Positions 17,701 through 26,632 are shown, counted from the first letter of the stretch. The stretch is DNA of 64,000 bases from CAYUVA01 sp964448115 [NCBI: uncultured bacterium] (GCA_964448115.1 CAYUVA010000001.1:113280-177279), one strand, 5' to 3'. Numbers and translations: made by a program. The notes: generated by a model from the sequence alone, not told the origin.

Positions 17701-17794
17701 ATCGGCAGAGATAGTAAGGACACTGAATAATGACCTCTACACGCGGCGAGGAGTGCTGGCAAAACGAATGGCAAAGCTAGATACAGGACCTTAG
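14744..17794 (+). CDS. Large helical protein with GlnD-like nucleotidyltransferase domain
   Basis: 1016 residues. The first 690 are helical and unrecognised. From about residue 720 a nucleotidyltransferase fold is visible: LLAAGGHARGNAFDDDYDI resembles the GlnD pattern GG-GR-L-P-SDID, with DYD as the metal-binding acidic pair. Further on, NIKECKGGLRDIELLLLSY matches the GlnD segment IKEGPGGLRDI, followed by a helical bundle. The HD and ACT domains of the PII uridylyltransferase are absent. It may transfer a nucleotide to a protein or small molecule, or be a regulatory relative. No signal peptide; no partner in the cluster. The call rests on these two motifs. Confidence 0.65.
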   Translation: MNNLPDRILNIIEKAKPLANHNLKYVLAISNNVRELIERLESKGDREKVRLRRLSSNYREEMDVVAAAGETQEEKLRFLACYYSIQFLIMNLNCLDSLNLMLLENKENVQAYTEYLVNLETSYKELISAYISKLLEIFYPYPDDNDFVICVVGTLVDQDDIDVWVIEELDDHREEFNRAIGKLSQQMLRTATRFHFYMSEHVGPKERLTTTIEEFDKRLAEVPVDVIAVTEILSAVPLVGSEALYEKLKKRIIDRYYSYHSVRFTHHERYLRGIIGEVRDFLVLQPSPNLINLKDDALRMIKALVFAGKVVHNIKKTRADDIIDRIIQKGAWNNEHLAKLKEDLAFFHIFRHLYQLFVVQDEQIDLTEPGTEDNLQVIAERMGYRDFGLIKAYTHLLVHYYERVEKSSISVKQLVKSLKDVLYRQSVFKTLIEKHKEIAQYEDSPRNAEEFVNKFITLLGTFRGVTYWDDVLNAFEVDNGTVRRMFINGFLAMHPRKQKVAARIAMLCTHYTLSTALRMVIMVNDSIKVPGYKKVRDLLNEAVLEALADTHDLSARFARLFDYDPLLVQKYLMILDQSKLKRLEELTKQEVEQEIIHSQTNFLILLKLHLISSNHYKYFLDKTVKKHPEFLKNITNTTNMKAISQGILGEISSTDSIEKKKELIASYFDIEFTRIAIDLFDNESIEKINKEYTILSDNYIQTLFFTCKEEIKRSMKKPFSTADKLSLLAAGGHARGNAFDDDYDIIVLLDSENKEIKEYCSKIVMKMHTEMVKQGVRPQFRFAGQFGSYVTLLSELEQTLSEDREDLFVDQSQVLGSRMLLGSKIFAKELEDRILEPYIYCQCDQYLRSITEEMEYRHARPIIQVGERDEDGPCINIKECKGGLRDIELLLLSYKSCLRFSESISEKILDLLLEVNHERRGEIKILKALLGFFRKVRNIYRLTIGASDLIHQNHLQLVANIMNFTTKGGLALSHTLFTGLKERLETSAEIVRTLNNDLYTRRGVLAKRMAKLDTGP

Positions 17795-17830
17795 TTTGAC
17801 CTTTACAATGGATAAGAATGGAGACCGATA

Positions 17831-18037
17831 ATGAGTAATCCTGGAATAGCAGCGGTGTTAAGCCTGATCATCCCTGGAGTGGGACAGTTCTACAACGGCG
17901 ATTTTCTGCGAGGGATCTTCTGGCTGATAATCACCCCCGGCTTCTGGATTGGAAGCGGTGGGTTACTGGGGTGGATCTGTCATATAATCGCAGCCTTTAC
18001 CGCCTATAACCGCGCCCAGTGGAAGATATATTTTTAG
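17831..18037 (+). CDS. Small TM2-domain-like membrane protein
   Basis: 68 residues. LIIPGVGQFYNGDFLRGIFW followed by two hydrophobic stretches matches the TM2/DUF5683 pattern (Pro-Gly-x-Gly-Gln-Phe-Tyr-x-Gly, then Arg-Gly). These are short inner-membrane proteins of unknown role. It starts 37 bases after the GlnD-like gene and may be in the same transcript. It converges on dnaK. Confidence 0.75.
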   Translation: MSNPGIAAVLSLIIPGVGQFYNGDFLRGIFWLIITPGFWIGSGGLLGWICHIIAAFTAYNRAQWKIYF

Positions 18038-18061
18038 AGGCTAGTTGAAGATTACCTGAGT

Positions 18062-19915
18062 TTATTTACCTATCGCTTCCTCGCCTTCGCCTCCTGATGA
18101 TTCCGGTCTCTTGCCGCCACCGTAGAGCATCTCTGAGAGCTTATACGCTACACTCCGCAACTCCTTAACTGCATTTACTATACGCTCAACATTTTGGCTA
18201 TCCATAACATCCTTGACCTTCTGCATTGCTTCTTCGATCTCCCTGCGCTCTTCTTCGCTGAGCCTTTGACCATACTCCTCCAGAGACCTTGTAGTAGTAT
18301 ATATCAGAGTCTCCGCTCTATTCTTGGTATCGATTAGCTCCTTTTTCTTCTTGTCTTCCTCGGCATGTGCCAGCGCATCCTCCATTATCGAGTTAACCTC
18401 TGACTCAGTAAGACCACTTGAGGCGGTGATGCGCATGGCGTGCTCCCTCCCTGTCCCTAGATCCTTGGCGTGAACATTGACAATTCCATTCGCATCTATG
18501 GCGAAGATAACTTCTATCTGCGGTACTCCTCGAGGAGACGGCGGGATGCCTATAAGTTCGAAACGCCCCAGGCTCTTGTTGTGCGCTGCTAGATCCCGCT
18601 CGCCTTGGAGAACATGGATCGACACCGCTGACTGGTTATCCTCTGCTGTCGAAAAGATACGGCTTACCTTCACAGGTATGGTCGTATTTCGCTCCACCAT
18701 CTTGGTGAAAACTCCTCCATAAGTCTCGATCCCCAGCGATAAGGGCGTAACATCTAATAGAAGAACATCCTTAACCTCTCCTGTCAAAACCGCTCCCTGG
18801 ATGCAAGCTCCTACCGCTACAACCTCATCCGGATTGATACCCTTGATCGGCTCCTTGGTGAAAAACTCGCTAACCTTGCGTTGCACTAATGGCATACGAG
18901 TCTGACCCCCTACCAGAATTACGCTATGGATATCTTTTACCTCCAGCCCCACATCCTTTAAGGCTTTGATGCAGGGTTCGATGGTCTTCTCCACCAGGTC
19001 CGTGGTCATCTCCTCAAGTTGTTCACGGGTTACCGAGATATGCAGATGCTTGGGACCATCCTCATCAGCGGTGATGAAAGGAAGGTTGATCTCGGTAGTG
19101 GTCAGGTTGGATAGCTCGCATTTTGCTTTTTCTGCCCCCTCCTTCAGCCGTTGAAGAGCCATGCGGTCTTCTCTTAGATCGATGCCGCTCTCCTTCTCGA
19201 ACTCCACGGTAAGAAAATCGATCATTCTTTGATCGAAGTCATCTCCGCCCAAGAATGTATCACCATTGGTGGAGAGTACCTCGAATAGACCTTCACCTAT
19301 ATCAAGGATCGAGATATCGAACGTGCCGCCACCTAGGTCATAGACCGCAATCTTCTGGCTCTCTTTTTTATCCAAGCCATAAGCCAATGCCGCTGCGGTA
19401 GGCTCATTTATCACCCTCAGCACATCCAGCCCGGCGATCTTCCCTGCATCCTTGGTCGCCTTTCTTTGGCTATCATCGAAGTAAGCAGGCACCGTGATCA
19501 CTGCCTCGGTTATGCTCTCGCCCAAGAAGTCCTCTGCGGTCTGCTTTAGTTTCATCAGGATCATTGCAGAGATCTCCTGAGGGGTGTATTCCTTGTCTCG
19601 AATGATGATACGGACATCTCCATTCGCAGCTTCTGCAATATTATAAGGGCAGTTCTTGACAAATGATTGCACCTGGGGGTCAGCGAATTTTCGACCCATA
19701 AATCGCTTAACGCTGAAGACGGTGTTCTCTGGATTAGTAATCGCCTGTCTTTTGGCGATCTGCCCGACAAGCCGTTCATCCTCATCGGTAATAGCTACCA
19801 CCGACGGGGTGGTTCTAGAGCCTTCAGCGTTAGGTATTACTATCGGTTCGCCACCCTCCATAACGGCAACACAAGAATTAGTGGTGCCCAGGTCGATTCC
19901 TATAACCTTTCCCAT
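18062..19915 (-). CDS. dnaK: Chaperone DnaK (Hsp70)
   Basis: 617 residues. Actin-like ATPase motifs [66 protein letters not shown] and [10 protein letters not shown] are followed by the substrate-binding domain ([17 protein letters not shown]) and an alpha-helical lid. The C-terminal tail is short and ends EEAIGK rather than the EEVD/EEIKDK type. It folds and disaggregates proteins with GrpE. The ATG follows the grpE stop directly (TAGATG), with GGAGGTGAG inside the end of grpE. No dnaJ lies next to it. Confidence 0.97.
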   Translation of the reverse strand: MGKVIGIDLGTTNSCVAVMEGGEPIVIPNAEGSRTTPSVVAITDEDERLVGQIAKRQAITNPENTVFSVKRFMGRKFADPQVQSFVKNCPYNIAEAANGDVRIIIRDKEYTPQEISAMILMKLKQTAEDFLGESITEAVITVPAYFDDSQRKATKDAGKIAGLDVLRVINEPTAAALAYGLDKKESQKIAVYDLGGGTFDISILDIGEGLFEVLSTNGDTFLGGDDFDQRMIDFLTVEFEKESGIDLREDRMALQRLKEGAEKAKCELSNLTTTEINLPFITADEDGPKHLHISVTREQLEEMTTDLVEKTIEPCIKALKDVGLEVKDIHSVILVGGQTRMPLVQRKVSEFFTKEPIKGINPDEVVAVGACIQGAVLTGEVKDVLLLDVTPLSLGIETYGGVFTKMVERNTTIPVKVSRIFSTAEDNQSAVSIHVLQGERDLAAHNKSLGRFELIGIPPSPRGVPQIEVIFAIDANGIVNVHAKDLGTGREHAMRITASSGLTESEVNSIMEDALAHAEEDKKKKELIDTKNRAETLIYTTTRSLEEYGQRLSEEERREIEEAMQKVKDVMDSQNVERIVNAVKELRSVAYKLSEMLYGGGKRPESSGGEGEEAIGK

Positions 19916-20965
19916 CTATCTCTCACCTCCGTGGTCGGAATTATTATCATTTTCATCATTCGGTGCCTCCTTGGGGTTATGGTTCTCAATCTTATGCTCC
20001 AACTCCTCCTCAAATAATTCGTCATCGCCAGCTGTATCTTTTGATGCCCGTGATATGATATCGCTAAGGTCTTTCACCGTGCTAGGGGTCATATTTTCTT
20101 CTACCTCGGAAAGTTCTTTACTTATCTCCTTTTTTTGGTCGCTCTTGACGCGCTTGGAGACCGAGACAAGGGCGGGCCTGAGTAGCTTGCCGTTTAACAG
20201 GTATCCTTTTTGAAAAACCTCGACAATGATATTGTCATCCAACTCGGTAGATTCCACCTGCATCAGCACCTCGTGTCGGTTGGGATCGAACTCTTTCCCC
20301 TCATCGGTGAATTCTTCGACGCCGAAGTCCTTCAGTACCTTCAGGAACTGTCCGAGGATCAGCTTCATCCCCTCGACAACGGTATCTATATCCCTAGATT
20401 TTAATGTGCTATCAATGCCTCTATATATATTGTCAAGAACGGGCAGGAATCCCTGAAGCACCTCTCTATTTGCCATTGATATATATTCAGTGCGCTCCCT
20501 GGCTAGCCTCTTCTTGTAGTTCTCGAATTCTGCCTTGAGCCTGAGCATCTGGTCATAATAGGCTTGTCTCTGGCTTTCCTTTTCCCTTGCCAGCGATTCC
20601 AGTCTCCTAAGCTCCTCTGGATTAAAGAATAGCTCATCCTCGCTGATATTGGTAACAGTAATCTTATGCTCGGTTATTTTATCAACCTTTGAGGCTTGTT
20701 TTTTCCCATTGCCGCTGTTTTCCTTGCTGATCTCCTGCATGGATTCCTTGATCATCTCATCAGGGGATTCATCGGATGGTATAGTATATCTACCGGATTC
20801 AGCTTCGCCCTTATCGTCTTTAGCGATCTCCTCAAGGGAGCTATTTATCATATCATCAGGAGATTCGCCTGCTTCATCTTCAACCTGGTAATATGATTTA
20901 TCGGGCTTATCTGCTTTATTTTTCCCTGAGTTTTCCTTTTTATCCTTGTCGTCCTTGTCGCTCAT
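19916..20965 (-). CDS. grpE: Nucleotide exchange factor GrpE with long acidic extensions
   Basis: 349 residues from the ATG at 20965; an in-frame GTG at 20995 is a weaker alternative. The GrpE core (YDQMLRLKAEFENYKKRLA through GKEFDPNRHEVLMQVES and the beta-rich end GYLLNGKLLRPALVSVSK) lies at about residues 130-275. The family is usually 180-220 residues. Here a 125-residue acidic N-terminal region contains a repeated motif, SPDDMINSSLEEIAKDD and SPDEMIKESMQEISKEN, and a 75-residue charged tail follows the core. It promotes ADP release from DnaK. Directly coupled to dnaK downstream. Confidence 0.92.
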   Translation of the reverse strand: MSDKDDKDKKENSGKNKADKPDKSYYQVEDEAGESPDDMINSSLEEIAKDDKGEAESGRYTIPSDESPDEMIKESMQEISKENSGNGKKQASKVDKITEHKITVTNISEDELFFNPEELRRLESLAREKESQRQAYYDQMLRLKAEFENYKKRLARERTEYISMANREVLQGFLPVLDNIYRGIDSTLKSRDIDTVVEGMKLILGQFLKVLKDFGVEEFTDEGKEFDPNRHEVLMQVESTELDDNIIVEVFQKGYLLNGKLLRPALVSVSKRVKSDQKKEISKELSEVEENMTPSTVKDLSDIISRASKDTAGDDELFEEELEHKIENHNPKEAPNDENDNNSDHGGER

Positions 20966-21012
20966 TTCAAGATCTCTTGAGTTCCCGATTAACACATCAT
21001 CCGAAATTGAAT

Positions 21013-21041
21013 ATATTATAATAAGATAAAAGACTAGTCAA
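21013..21041 (-). promoter_or_regulatory. Candidate sigma-70 promoter for grpE-dnaK
   Basis: On the minus strand TTGACT (21041-21036) is followed after 17 bases by TAATAT, with an overlapping TATAAT at 15 bases. The start codon is about 48 bases downstream of the -10. No CIRCE element or sigma-32 type sequence is visible in this gap. Confidence 0.45.
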
Positions 21042-21229
21042 CGGATCATTCAAGGAACAATTCAGCCACCCTCGATCCCAGGATATCTTTATCTCTTCAT
21101 CCTTTCCTGCTGCTCTCATGGTTCATCATCTGCATATTCACAGCATTATAACCCCTTCCCCTTCATATCTACATTAAAACGATTGATTAAGCAAATCTCC
21201 TGGTGAAGATGATGGTTCCAAATTTGCGG

Positions 21230-21952
21230 TCAGGTATGCTTGTCCCTGTTTTTAAGTTCTCTTCTGAAGCGGATCAGGTTCTTAAAATAAAGATATGAAT
21301 CACGCCAGAGCTTAACCGTGCTTTGCACATCCAGCCTCCTGGAAAACAGGGTGGGTATCTCCTCTATACGAAGCCCGGCTCGCTCTGCACGCACCATTAT
21401 CTCCGTGTCCCAGAACCAGTGCTGGTCGCGGCATTGTTTCAGGATAGGCAATATCTTCTCTCTATTGAAGAACTTGCAGCCGGTCTCGGTATCCTTGAGC
21501 CTCGTTTTAAGCATGATGCGGGTGAGTTCATGGTATCCCTTGCCGGTTATGAAGCGAAGCAAGGAGTGAAAGTGAAACTTGTAAATGCGCCACGCAGTTG
21601 CTATATCAGCTCCATTGAGCACCCTTTGAACCATAAGCGGAATATAGTGCGCCGGGGTCTCCAGATCGATATCGATGAATCCTACTATAGTGCCGCGGGC
21701 ATCAAGAATCCCATCGGTTACAGCGCCACCTCGCCCGGTATTGCGCTTGTGAAAAATGTAACGCATGTCCTTGTATTGCCCAACCAGAGCCTTGATGATC
21801 TCCCGCGTATTATCCTTACTTTTATCATCGACCAAGATAACCTCGTAACTGTAACGGGTCGCATCGAGCACGCTAGTTATCTCTCTAATGCTCTCGGCGA
21901 GGATAGGCTCCTCGTTGTAGCAGGCGATTACAAGGGAAAGGTCTTTGGTCAT
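21230..21952 (-). CDS. Family 2 glycosyltransferase, DPM1/polyprenyl-phosphate type
   Basis: 240 residues, a GT-A fold without transmembrane segments. Motifs: LSLVIACYNEE at the N-terminus, VILVDDKSKDNT, NTGRGGAVTDG, then FIDIDLETP as the DXD-like metal site, and DTETGCKFFNREK with FWDTEIMVRAERAG. It would transfer a sugar from a nucleotide donor to a lipid phosphate on the cytoplasmic membrane face. The next gene upstream (21959-22978) is on the same strand with a 6-base gap. Confidence 0.85.
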   Translation of the reverse strand: MTKDLSLVIACYNEEPILAESIREITSVLDATRYSYEVILVDDKSKDNTREIIKALVGQYKDMRYIFHKRNTGRGGAVTDGILDARGTIVGFIDIDLETPAHYIPLMVQRVLNGADIATAWRIYKFHFHSLLRFITGKGYHELTRIMLKTRLKDTETGCKFFNREKILPILKQCRDQHWFWDTEIMVRAERAGLRIEEIPTLFSRRLDVQSTVKLWRDSYLYFKNLIRFRRELKNRDKHT

Positions 21953-21958
21953 GTCGTT

Positions 21959-22978
21959 TTATTTGAGGTCGAAGTCGGTCAAAACTTCCTCGGTAGTCAA
22001 GGGGATGCCATATATAATGAGTTTAGTTATAGTCTTTAGCGGACCAATGCCTCTGCAATACCAGGAGTCAATCTGAAGCTCAGCATTGCCAGAGCCGGAT
22101 AATGCACTTGTATAGGTTCGATATGTATCGTTGCGGAAGTAGCCAGCCGGTGTGAAGACCGGTTCGGCTCCTATAACTGTGGTAGTGCCGGCGAAATGAT
22201 AGGTCTGCCCCTGTCCGTACTCCATGATAGCAACATACTGCCACGAGTCTCCAGGTTGAAAGAAATTCTTTACCAGCAAGCTGCCATTGGTGCCGGCTGC
22301 ACCATAGTCGATAGGATTATTCCCCACCGTGGTTCGCTTGATCCAGACCGTGCCGGACTCACTTTCCGGGATCAGGTAGGTGAATCCGCCCTGTTCAGGT
22401 TGATCCGGGGTTATCGTCTGTAACTTGCGGCATAGCTTGCCATCGACTAGCTCCTCGCCGATAACGCTCTTTATGCTCTCGATGGTTATACCGAAGCTCT
22501 TCAGGTTCATCTCCCAGACATCCCCATCATCAAGCGGATAGAAGGGGTGATACCCCTGGCAGTCAGTGCTGAAGCGAAACGAGGTTACCCCCAGCGGACC
22601 CATCGGATCCATCGTCCCCGGCCACAGAAATGCGCAGTACCACCTGAAGGTATCGACCGGAACTCCTTCGGGAACATAGAAGGTAAACAGCGGCGCCTCG
22701 ATGTCTATCCCACCGGGGAGCTGCAAGGGGATGACGGTGAATTCATCCTTGAAGTCAGGGTAAAAATATAGTTTGTCAAAGGCTTCCAGCGCGAGAACGA
22801 AATCGAGATCCACCGCTAGCCCATCGTTCTTTACATGACACATGAGTATATGATCCTGCCCCGGCTGGATGCAGTGCTGGTGCATCCAGATCTCTATCTG
22901 CGGTGCGCCATATACGCTAGTATAAAGGCTAAGCAGCCCCAGTATTGCTATCGTTAACCCAAGATATCGCATGGCCAT
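21959..22978 (-). CDS. Secreted protein of unknown function
   Basis: 339 residues with a clear signal peptide (hydrophobic LGLTIAILGLLSLYTSVYG, likely cleaved after VYG). The mature N-terminal part (about 25-130) looks beta-rich, with LDFVLALEAFDKLYFYPDF and a Pro-containing stretch ending SFRFS. It resembles a domain I associate with large secreted proteins that carry Thr-Pro linkers. The second half (about 145-335) begins FYPLDDGDVWEMN and has no recognised family; its many Tyr, Trp and Gly suggest another beta fold. Probably periplasmic or surface-exposed. Co-directional with the GT2 gene. Confidence 0.7.
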   Translation of the reverse strand: MAMRYLGLTIAILGLLSLYTSVYGAPQIEIWMHQHCIQPGQDHILMCHVKNDGLAVDLDFVLALEAFDKLYFYPDFKDEFTVIPLQLPGGIDIEAPLFTFYVPEGVPVDTFRWYCAFLWPGTMDPMGPLGVTSFRFSTDCQGYHPFYPLDDGDVWEMNLKSFGITIESIKSVIGEELVDGKLCRKLQTITPDQPEQGGFTYLIPESESGTVWIKRTTVGNNPIDYGAAGTNGSLLVKNFFQPGDSWQYVAIMEYGQGQTYHFAGTTTVIGAEPVFTPAGYFRNDTYRTYTSALSGSGNAELQIDSWYCRGIGPLKTITKLIIYGIPLTTEEVLTDFDLK

Positions 22979-23138
22979 TGTATTTGTACCTCTTAACTTT
23001 ACAGGTTCTTTTACAATTCGTATTCTATATTAGCAGATAGACATCAATATTCCAGCAGCAGATGGAATTGGCAATGCATTTGCGAATCGATCCTTTTGCG
23101 GTTGATATTCATCGATTGCAGGCTATAATTCCTTACTT

Positions 23139-24038
23139 ATGAAAGCCATTGGAGACCTCTTCGAGTACTATGGTGCACTTACTCTTAGGTTAATAGCCAG
23201 GATACTGCCATATCACTTGCTCCAGCGGTTAGGTAAGTACATCGGGCTGATCGTTTACTATATCTTTCCAGTGCGCAAAAAGATCGTAAAGAGAAACCTC
23301 GATATAGCATTTCCTGGATTATCGAATAAGCAACGCAAGCGCATGATCCGAAAAACATATATTAATCTTGTGGTTACCATTCTGGAGGGGCTTAAGATAC
23401 CTTACCTAGGGGATAGATTCTTTAAAGACATGATCCAGGCAGAGGGCTTCGAGGTGCTCGATGAACTTAAAAAACAGGGAAAGGGAGCTATTTTGGTCGG
23501 TGGGCACCTGGGCAACTGGGAGCTTAATGCTGTCTATATCGCACACCTAGGCTATCCATTATCGGTCATAGCCAGGCCATTGCATAATAGCCTTACTGAT
23601 GCGCTCATTACCAAGATCCGCCATGTCCAGGGGCTTGAGATAATACCGGTAGGGATAGCGGTGAAGAAAGCCCTCAAAAGGCTGCGTGAGAACCGATTTG
23701 TCGGCTTTGTAATGGATCAAGACGCCCGAAAGGACGGGGTGTTCATAGAGTTCTTCAATAAACCAGCCTCCACTGCGATTGGCCCCGCTACTTTTGCCTG
23801 GCAGACCGACCTCCCTATCGTATTCTGCCATGCTTTTCGTGCCTACAATGGAAAACACCATCTCCAGGTTGACCAGCCTATATTTATGGATAAATCAAGG
23901 GATAGGCATGATGAGATCCTGAGGGTAACCAGGCTTTACACGAAACGGCTCGAGGAGGTTATCAAGGAGCATCCCGAACAATACTTCTGGTTCCACAACC
24001 GATATCGGACACAGAAAGACTTCAGGCGTGAGGCTTGA
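23139..24038 (+). CDS. Lysophospholipid/lipid A acyltransferase (LpxL/HtrB family)
   Basis: 299 residues with one N-terminal hydrophobic segment. The catalytic HX4(D/E) motif is in GGHLGNWELNA near residue 125; MDQDARKDGVFIEFF and the P-x-T/S-A-x-G-P-A segment (KPASTAIGPATFAW) follow, then FWFHNRYRTQ at the C-terminus. The family adds the secondary acyl chain to lipid A or a related lipid at the inner membrane. Its presence argues for an outer membrane with LPS-like lipid. Transcribed alone. Confidence 0.88.
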   Translation: MKAIGDLFEYYGALTLRLIARILPYHLLQRLGKYIGLIVYYIFPVRKKIVKRNLDIAFPGLSNKQRKRMIRKTYINLVVTILEGLKIPYLGDRFFKDMIQAEGFEVLDELKKQGKGAILVGGHLGNWELNAVYIAHLGYPLSVIARPLHNSLTDALITKIRHVQGLEIIPVGIAVKKALKRLRENRFVGFVMDQDARKDGVFIEFFNKPASTAIGPATFAWQTDLPIVFCHAFRAYNGKHHLQVDQPIFMDKSRDRHDEILRVTRLYTKRLEEVIKEHPEQYFWFHNRYRTQKDFRREA

Positions 24039-24064
24039 GGGGGTAAGAAGTTCGAACCATGTTA

Positions 24065-24195
24065 CCAAACATTAATCCTCATACTGCCCTACTGCATCGA
24101 AGAATGGATTCCTCCTGAACACGATGCTAGGTTAATCAGGGCTTTCGTTGAACAACTCGACCTATTAGAACTCAGTTTCATAGAAGGGGTTATTG
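24065..24195 (+). pseudogene. Remnant of an IS1182-type transposase N-terminus
   Basis: In the frame containing 24098-24100 the plus strand encodes LILPYCIEEWIPPEHDARLI followed by RAFVEQLDLLELSF. This matches the N-terminus of IS1182/IS5-like transposases (L-LP--I--W-PEDH-AR-I---V-QLDL). No start codon is in frame and the similarity stops after about 45 residues, so it is a decayed fragment. Nothing else of the element remains in the 450-base gap, apart from an unexplained run of nine or more G near 24395. Confidence 0.6.
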
Positions 24196-24487
24196 ATGCC
24201 TTATATTTTATCAAGGAGTCAGGGGGGATGACTTGCTTGTACTCGGTTAGTGGGTTAAGATATCTTTCGTGGAGACATTTTGTTTTATTGATAGCAATTT
24301 TGAGTTGTTCTATGATCATGTCAGTAAAAACATGAGCACCTTGGGGTTCAAGTATAAGTTTCTGAGACAGACTCCAGCAGTAGAGGGCGGTGGGGGGGGA
24401 GGGTCTTATTGTACCTATAAGTAAATAGCATCAGGATTTAGGTTTGAGACAAGAAATTAAATGAATATAATCAAAAAAGGTGATACG

Positions 24488-25258
24488 ATGAGAAGAGTTT
24501 TTAGCATAGTTTACATAGCTTTGCTCATACTTGGCACCCTTGAGCTAGTCTTCGCCACCAACGATCAGGATCGCATACGGGCTGCCCTGGAGGTTATGAC
24601 CGGCGATGATATGTTCAAGATTTCCGAAGCCATCAAAGAGCTTATCTCCATAGGTTCTCCAGCAGTCCCTGTACTGATCGAGAACCTCGACCACAAAGCC
24701 AGAGATGTCAGAGCCGGCTGCGTTGAGGCGCTAGGCAAAATAAAGGACAAAAGAGCCTACCAGCCACTGGTCGATATGCTACACAAGCTCGGTCCTCACC
24801 CCAAGTACGCCGAGACCTTCGCCGATGAGTACATTCGCATCATGACCATCAAGGCACTAGGCGACCTGGGCGTCCCCGATGCTATCGGCGAGCTAGGCAA
24901 GGTGCTGGACAGCCCCAACGAGTACGACCGCACCTGGGCGCTAGTATCGATGGTAAAGCTGGGCAACGATGAGGCATATCAAAAACTGCTCGATCAACTG
25001 AAAAGCTCCAATCAGGATATCCGCAACATCGTCTGCCAGCAGCTAGGAGAGCTTGGGCGCATCGATGCGGTGCCATATCTTATCAAGATGCTCTCCGACG
25101 AGAAATGGTTCGTGCGCGACTCGGCGGTTATCTCGCTAGGGAAACTCGGCGACCCATCAGCGCTTGAAGCCCTGCAAGGGATGCTCGAGGACAAGAATGC
25201 CTTCGTCAAGCGAAGCGCCCAAAAAGCCATTGATAGAATAAAACGAGCAAGGCAATGA
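24488..25258 (+). CDS. Exported HEAT-repeat protein
   Basis: 256 residues from the ATG at 24488, chosen over the ATG at 24461 because AAAGGTG lies just upstream and the N-terminus is then a regular signal peptide (MRRVFSIVYIALLILGTLEL, cleavage near VFA). The mature protein is a run of HEAT/PBS-lyase-like helical pairs: SPAVPVLIENLDHKARDVRA, RAYQPLVDML, PDAIGELGKVLDSPN, VPYLIKMLSDEKWFVRDSA and ALEALQGMLEDKNAFVKRSA. A solenoid for protein contacts in the periplasm; no enzyme motif. Confidence 0.85.
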   Translation: MRRVFSIVYIALLILGTLELVFATNDQDRIRAALEVMTGDDMFKISEAIKELISIGSPAVPVLIENLDHKARDVRAGCVEALGKIKDKRAYQPLVDMLHKLGPHPKYAETFADEYIRIMTIKALGDLGVPDAIGELGKVLDSPNEYDRTWALVSMVKLGNDEAYQKLLDQLKSSNQDIRNIVCQQLGELGRIDAVPYLIKMLSDEKWFVRDSAVISLGKLGDPSALEALQGMLEDKNAFVKRSAQKAIDRIKRARQ

Positions 25259-25318
25259 TATTCATTGTGCCTTAGTGCCTTTGTGGTTAAACAACCCTCA
25301 AGCCCCAAGACACTTCTG
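25259..25318. repeat. Dispersed repeat copy
   Basis: gtgccttagtgcctttgtgg (25268-25287) belongs to a GGCAC-AAGG repeat family with further copies near 30475-30505 and 44325-44352. It sits in the gap between convergent genes. Confidence 0.6.
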
Positions 25319-26629
25319 TCAATCTAAGCCGGGGATGATCTTCACCAGGTCATTATAGAGTACTAGCGCGGCAAGGAGCAAAAGGAGGAATATTCCCACC
25401 CGCAAGGCTCGCTCCTTGACCTTCAAGCTAATCTTTCGCCTGATTATCGCCTCGATGAGTAGAAAGCAGATGTGCCCGCCATCGAGCACCGGTATCGGGA
25501 ATAGATTGATAATCGCCAAATTAAGGCTGATCATTGCAATGGTCAATAGATAAACAGTTAGCCCTTCTTTTGCAGCCTCACCGGTGATCTTGGCGATTAT
25601 GATCGGTCCCCCTATATTCTCTAGCGATTCCTTGCCGCTTAGCAATCGTCCCAGGAAACGGAAGATATCCGTTGTCATCCTGAAGGTGCCCAGGGTCCCT
25701 TTTTTCAGCGACTCAACTATGCCATAGCGGACATGGCGTGAGTCCTGGTAATGCCAGATGCCGATGACGACCTTGTCGCGCTTCTCATCATACAAAGGTG
25801 TAAGGTTGAGATCGATGACCTGATCATCCCTTTTTATCTTAAGATTTGTTGTCTTATTCGCCCTGGTCTTGAGCACATCAGCCATCTGCAAGAAATGGTG
25901 CACTGGCACATGGTTCACCGAAAGCACTACATCCCCTTGTTTGATCCCCGCTTTATGTGCTGGTCCGTCTTTAATAATATCATCGATGCGGGTGCTCATC
26001 GGCGGCGAGAAGCCTGGAAACTCGACCTTCTCGATATCTTCCGGGATGGGTATATCATAGGTTGTTATGCTATTATTGTTATCCATTGCCTTGACCTTGA
26101 AGACATGGTCTGATTCGAGCGTCCTGAAGCTATTGAAGACCTTTCGCCATGTCTTAACCGGCTGGTCATCGACCGATACGATACGCCAACCAGGCTGCAT
26201 CCCAGCCTCCATAGCTGGCGAGCCTTCAACGACATAATCGATGACCGGCGGTTCATCGTAGAATACGGGCTGAGCTGTTCCTATTATATAAACTGCAATA
26301 AAGATCACCCAGGCGGACAGGAAGTTGAACAGCGGTCCGGCAAAAAAGGTCATAAACTGCACCGGCTTTGTGCGCGAGGTTAGCTCCCAGTCAGCGCCGG
26401 TTGTCTCCTCGAAGGGATTTTCTCCGGGTATCTTAACATAGCCCCCGAACGGGATGGCAGAGATGCGGTAGTCGGTTTCACCATACTTGAATCCTATCAG
26501 GCGTTTGCCGAAGCCGATGGAGAAGACATCGACCCTGGTGCCGGATAGCTTGGCCACGGTAAAATGCCCCAGCTCATGGATAAATATCATAAAGCCCAAG
26601 GCTATTATAAAAGCGATAGTAGTAACCAT
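25319..26629 (-). CDS. rseP: Site-2 intramembrane protease RseP
   Basis: 436 residues. The zinc-binding HEXXH is FIHELGHF with His18, Glu19 and His22 in the first membrane helix. Two PDZ domains follow (about 125-205 and 210-290; GSPAMEAGMQPGWRI and DGPAHKAGIKQGDVV). The third zinc ligand region is PVLDGGHICFLLIEA in the third helix, and a last helix ends the protein. It cleaves membrane anti-sigma factors and residual signal peptides. The start lies four bases after the dxr stop, the common dxr-rseP order. Confidence 0.95.
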   Translation of the reverse strand: MVTTIAFIIALGFMIFIHELGHFTVAKLSGTRVDVFSIGFGKRLIGFKYGETDYRISAIPFGGYVKIPGENPFEETTGADWELTSRTKPVQFMTFFAGPLFNFLSAWVIFIAVYIIGTAQPVFYDEPPVIDYVVEGSPAMEAGMQPGWRIVSVDDQPVKTWRKVFNSFRTLESDHVFKVKAMDNNNSITTYDIPIPEDIEKVEFPGFSPPMSTRIDDIIKDGPAHKAGIKQGDVVLSVNHVPVHHFLQMADVLKTRANKTTNLKIKRDDQVIDLNLTPLYDEKRDKVVIGIWHYQDSRHVRYGIVESLKKGTLGTFRMTTDIFRFLGRLLSGKESLENIGGPIIIAKITGEAAKEGLTVYLLTIAMISLNLAIINLFPIPVLDGGHICFLLIEAIIRRKISLKVKERALRVGIFLLLLLAALVLYNDLVKIIPGLD

Positions 26630-26632
26630 GTT

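Noticed and set aside
20966-21060. Heat-shock control (CIRCE or sigma-32) in front of grpE
   Set aside because: No TTAGCACTC inverted repeat and no CCCCAT -10 were found; only a sigma-70-like pair is visible.
24089-24319. 76-codon minus-strand frame
   Set aside because: It is antisense to the IS1182-like remnant and has no ribosome binding site.
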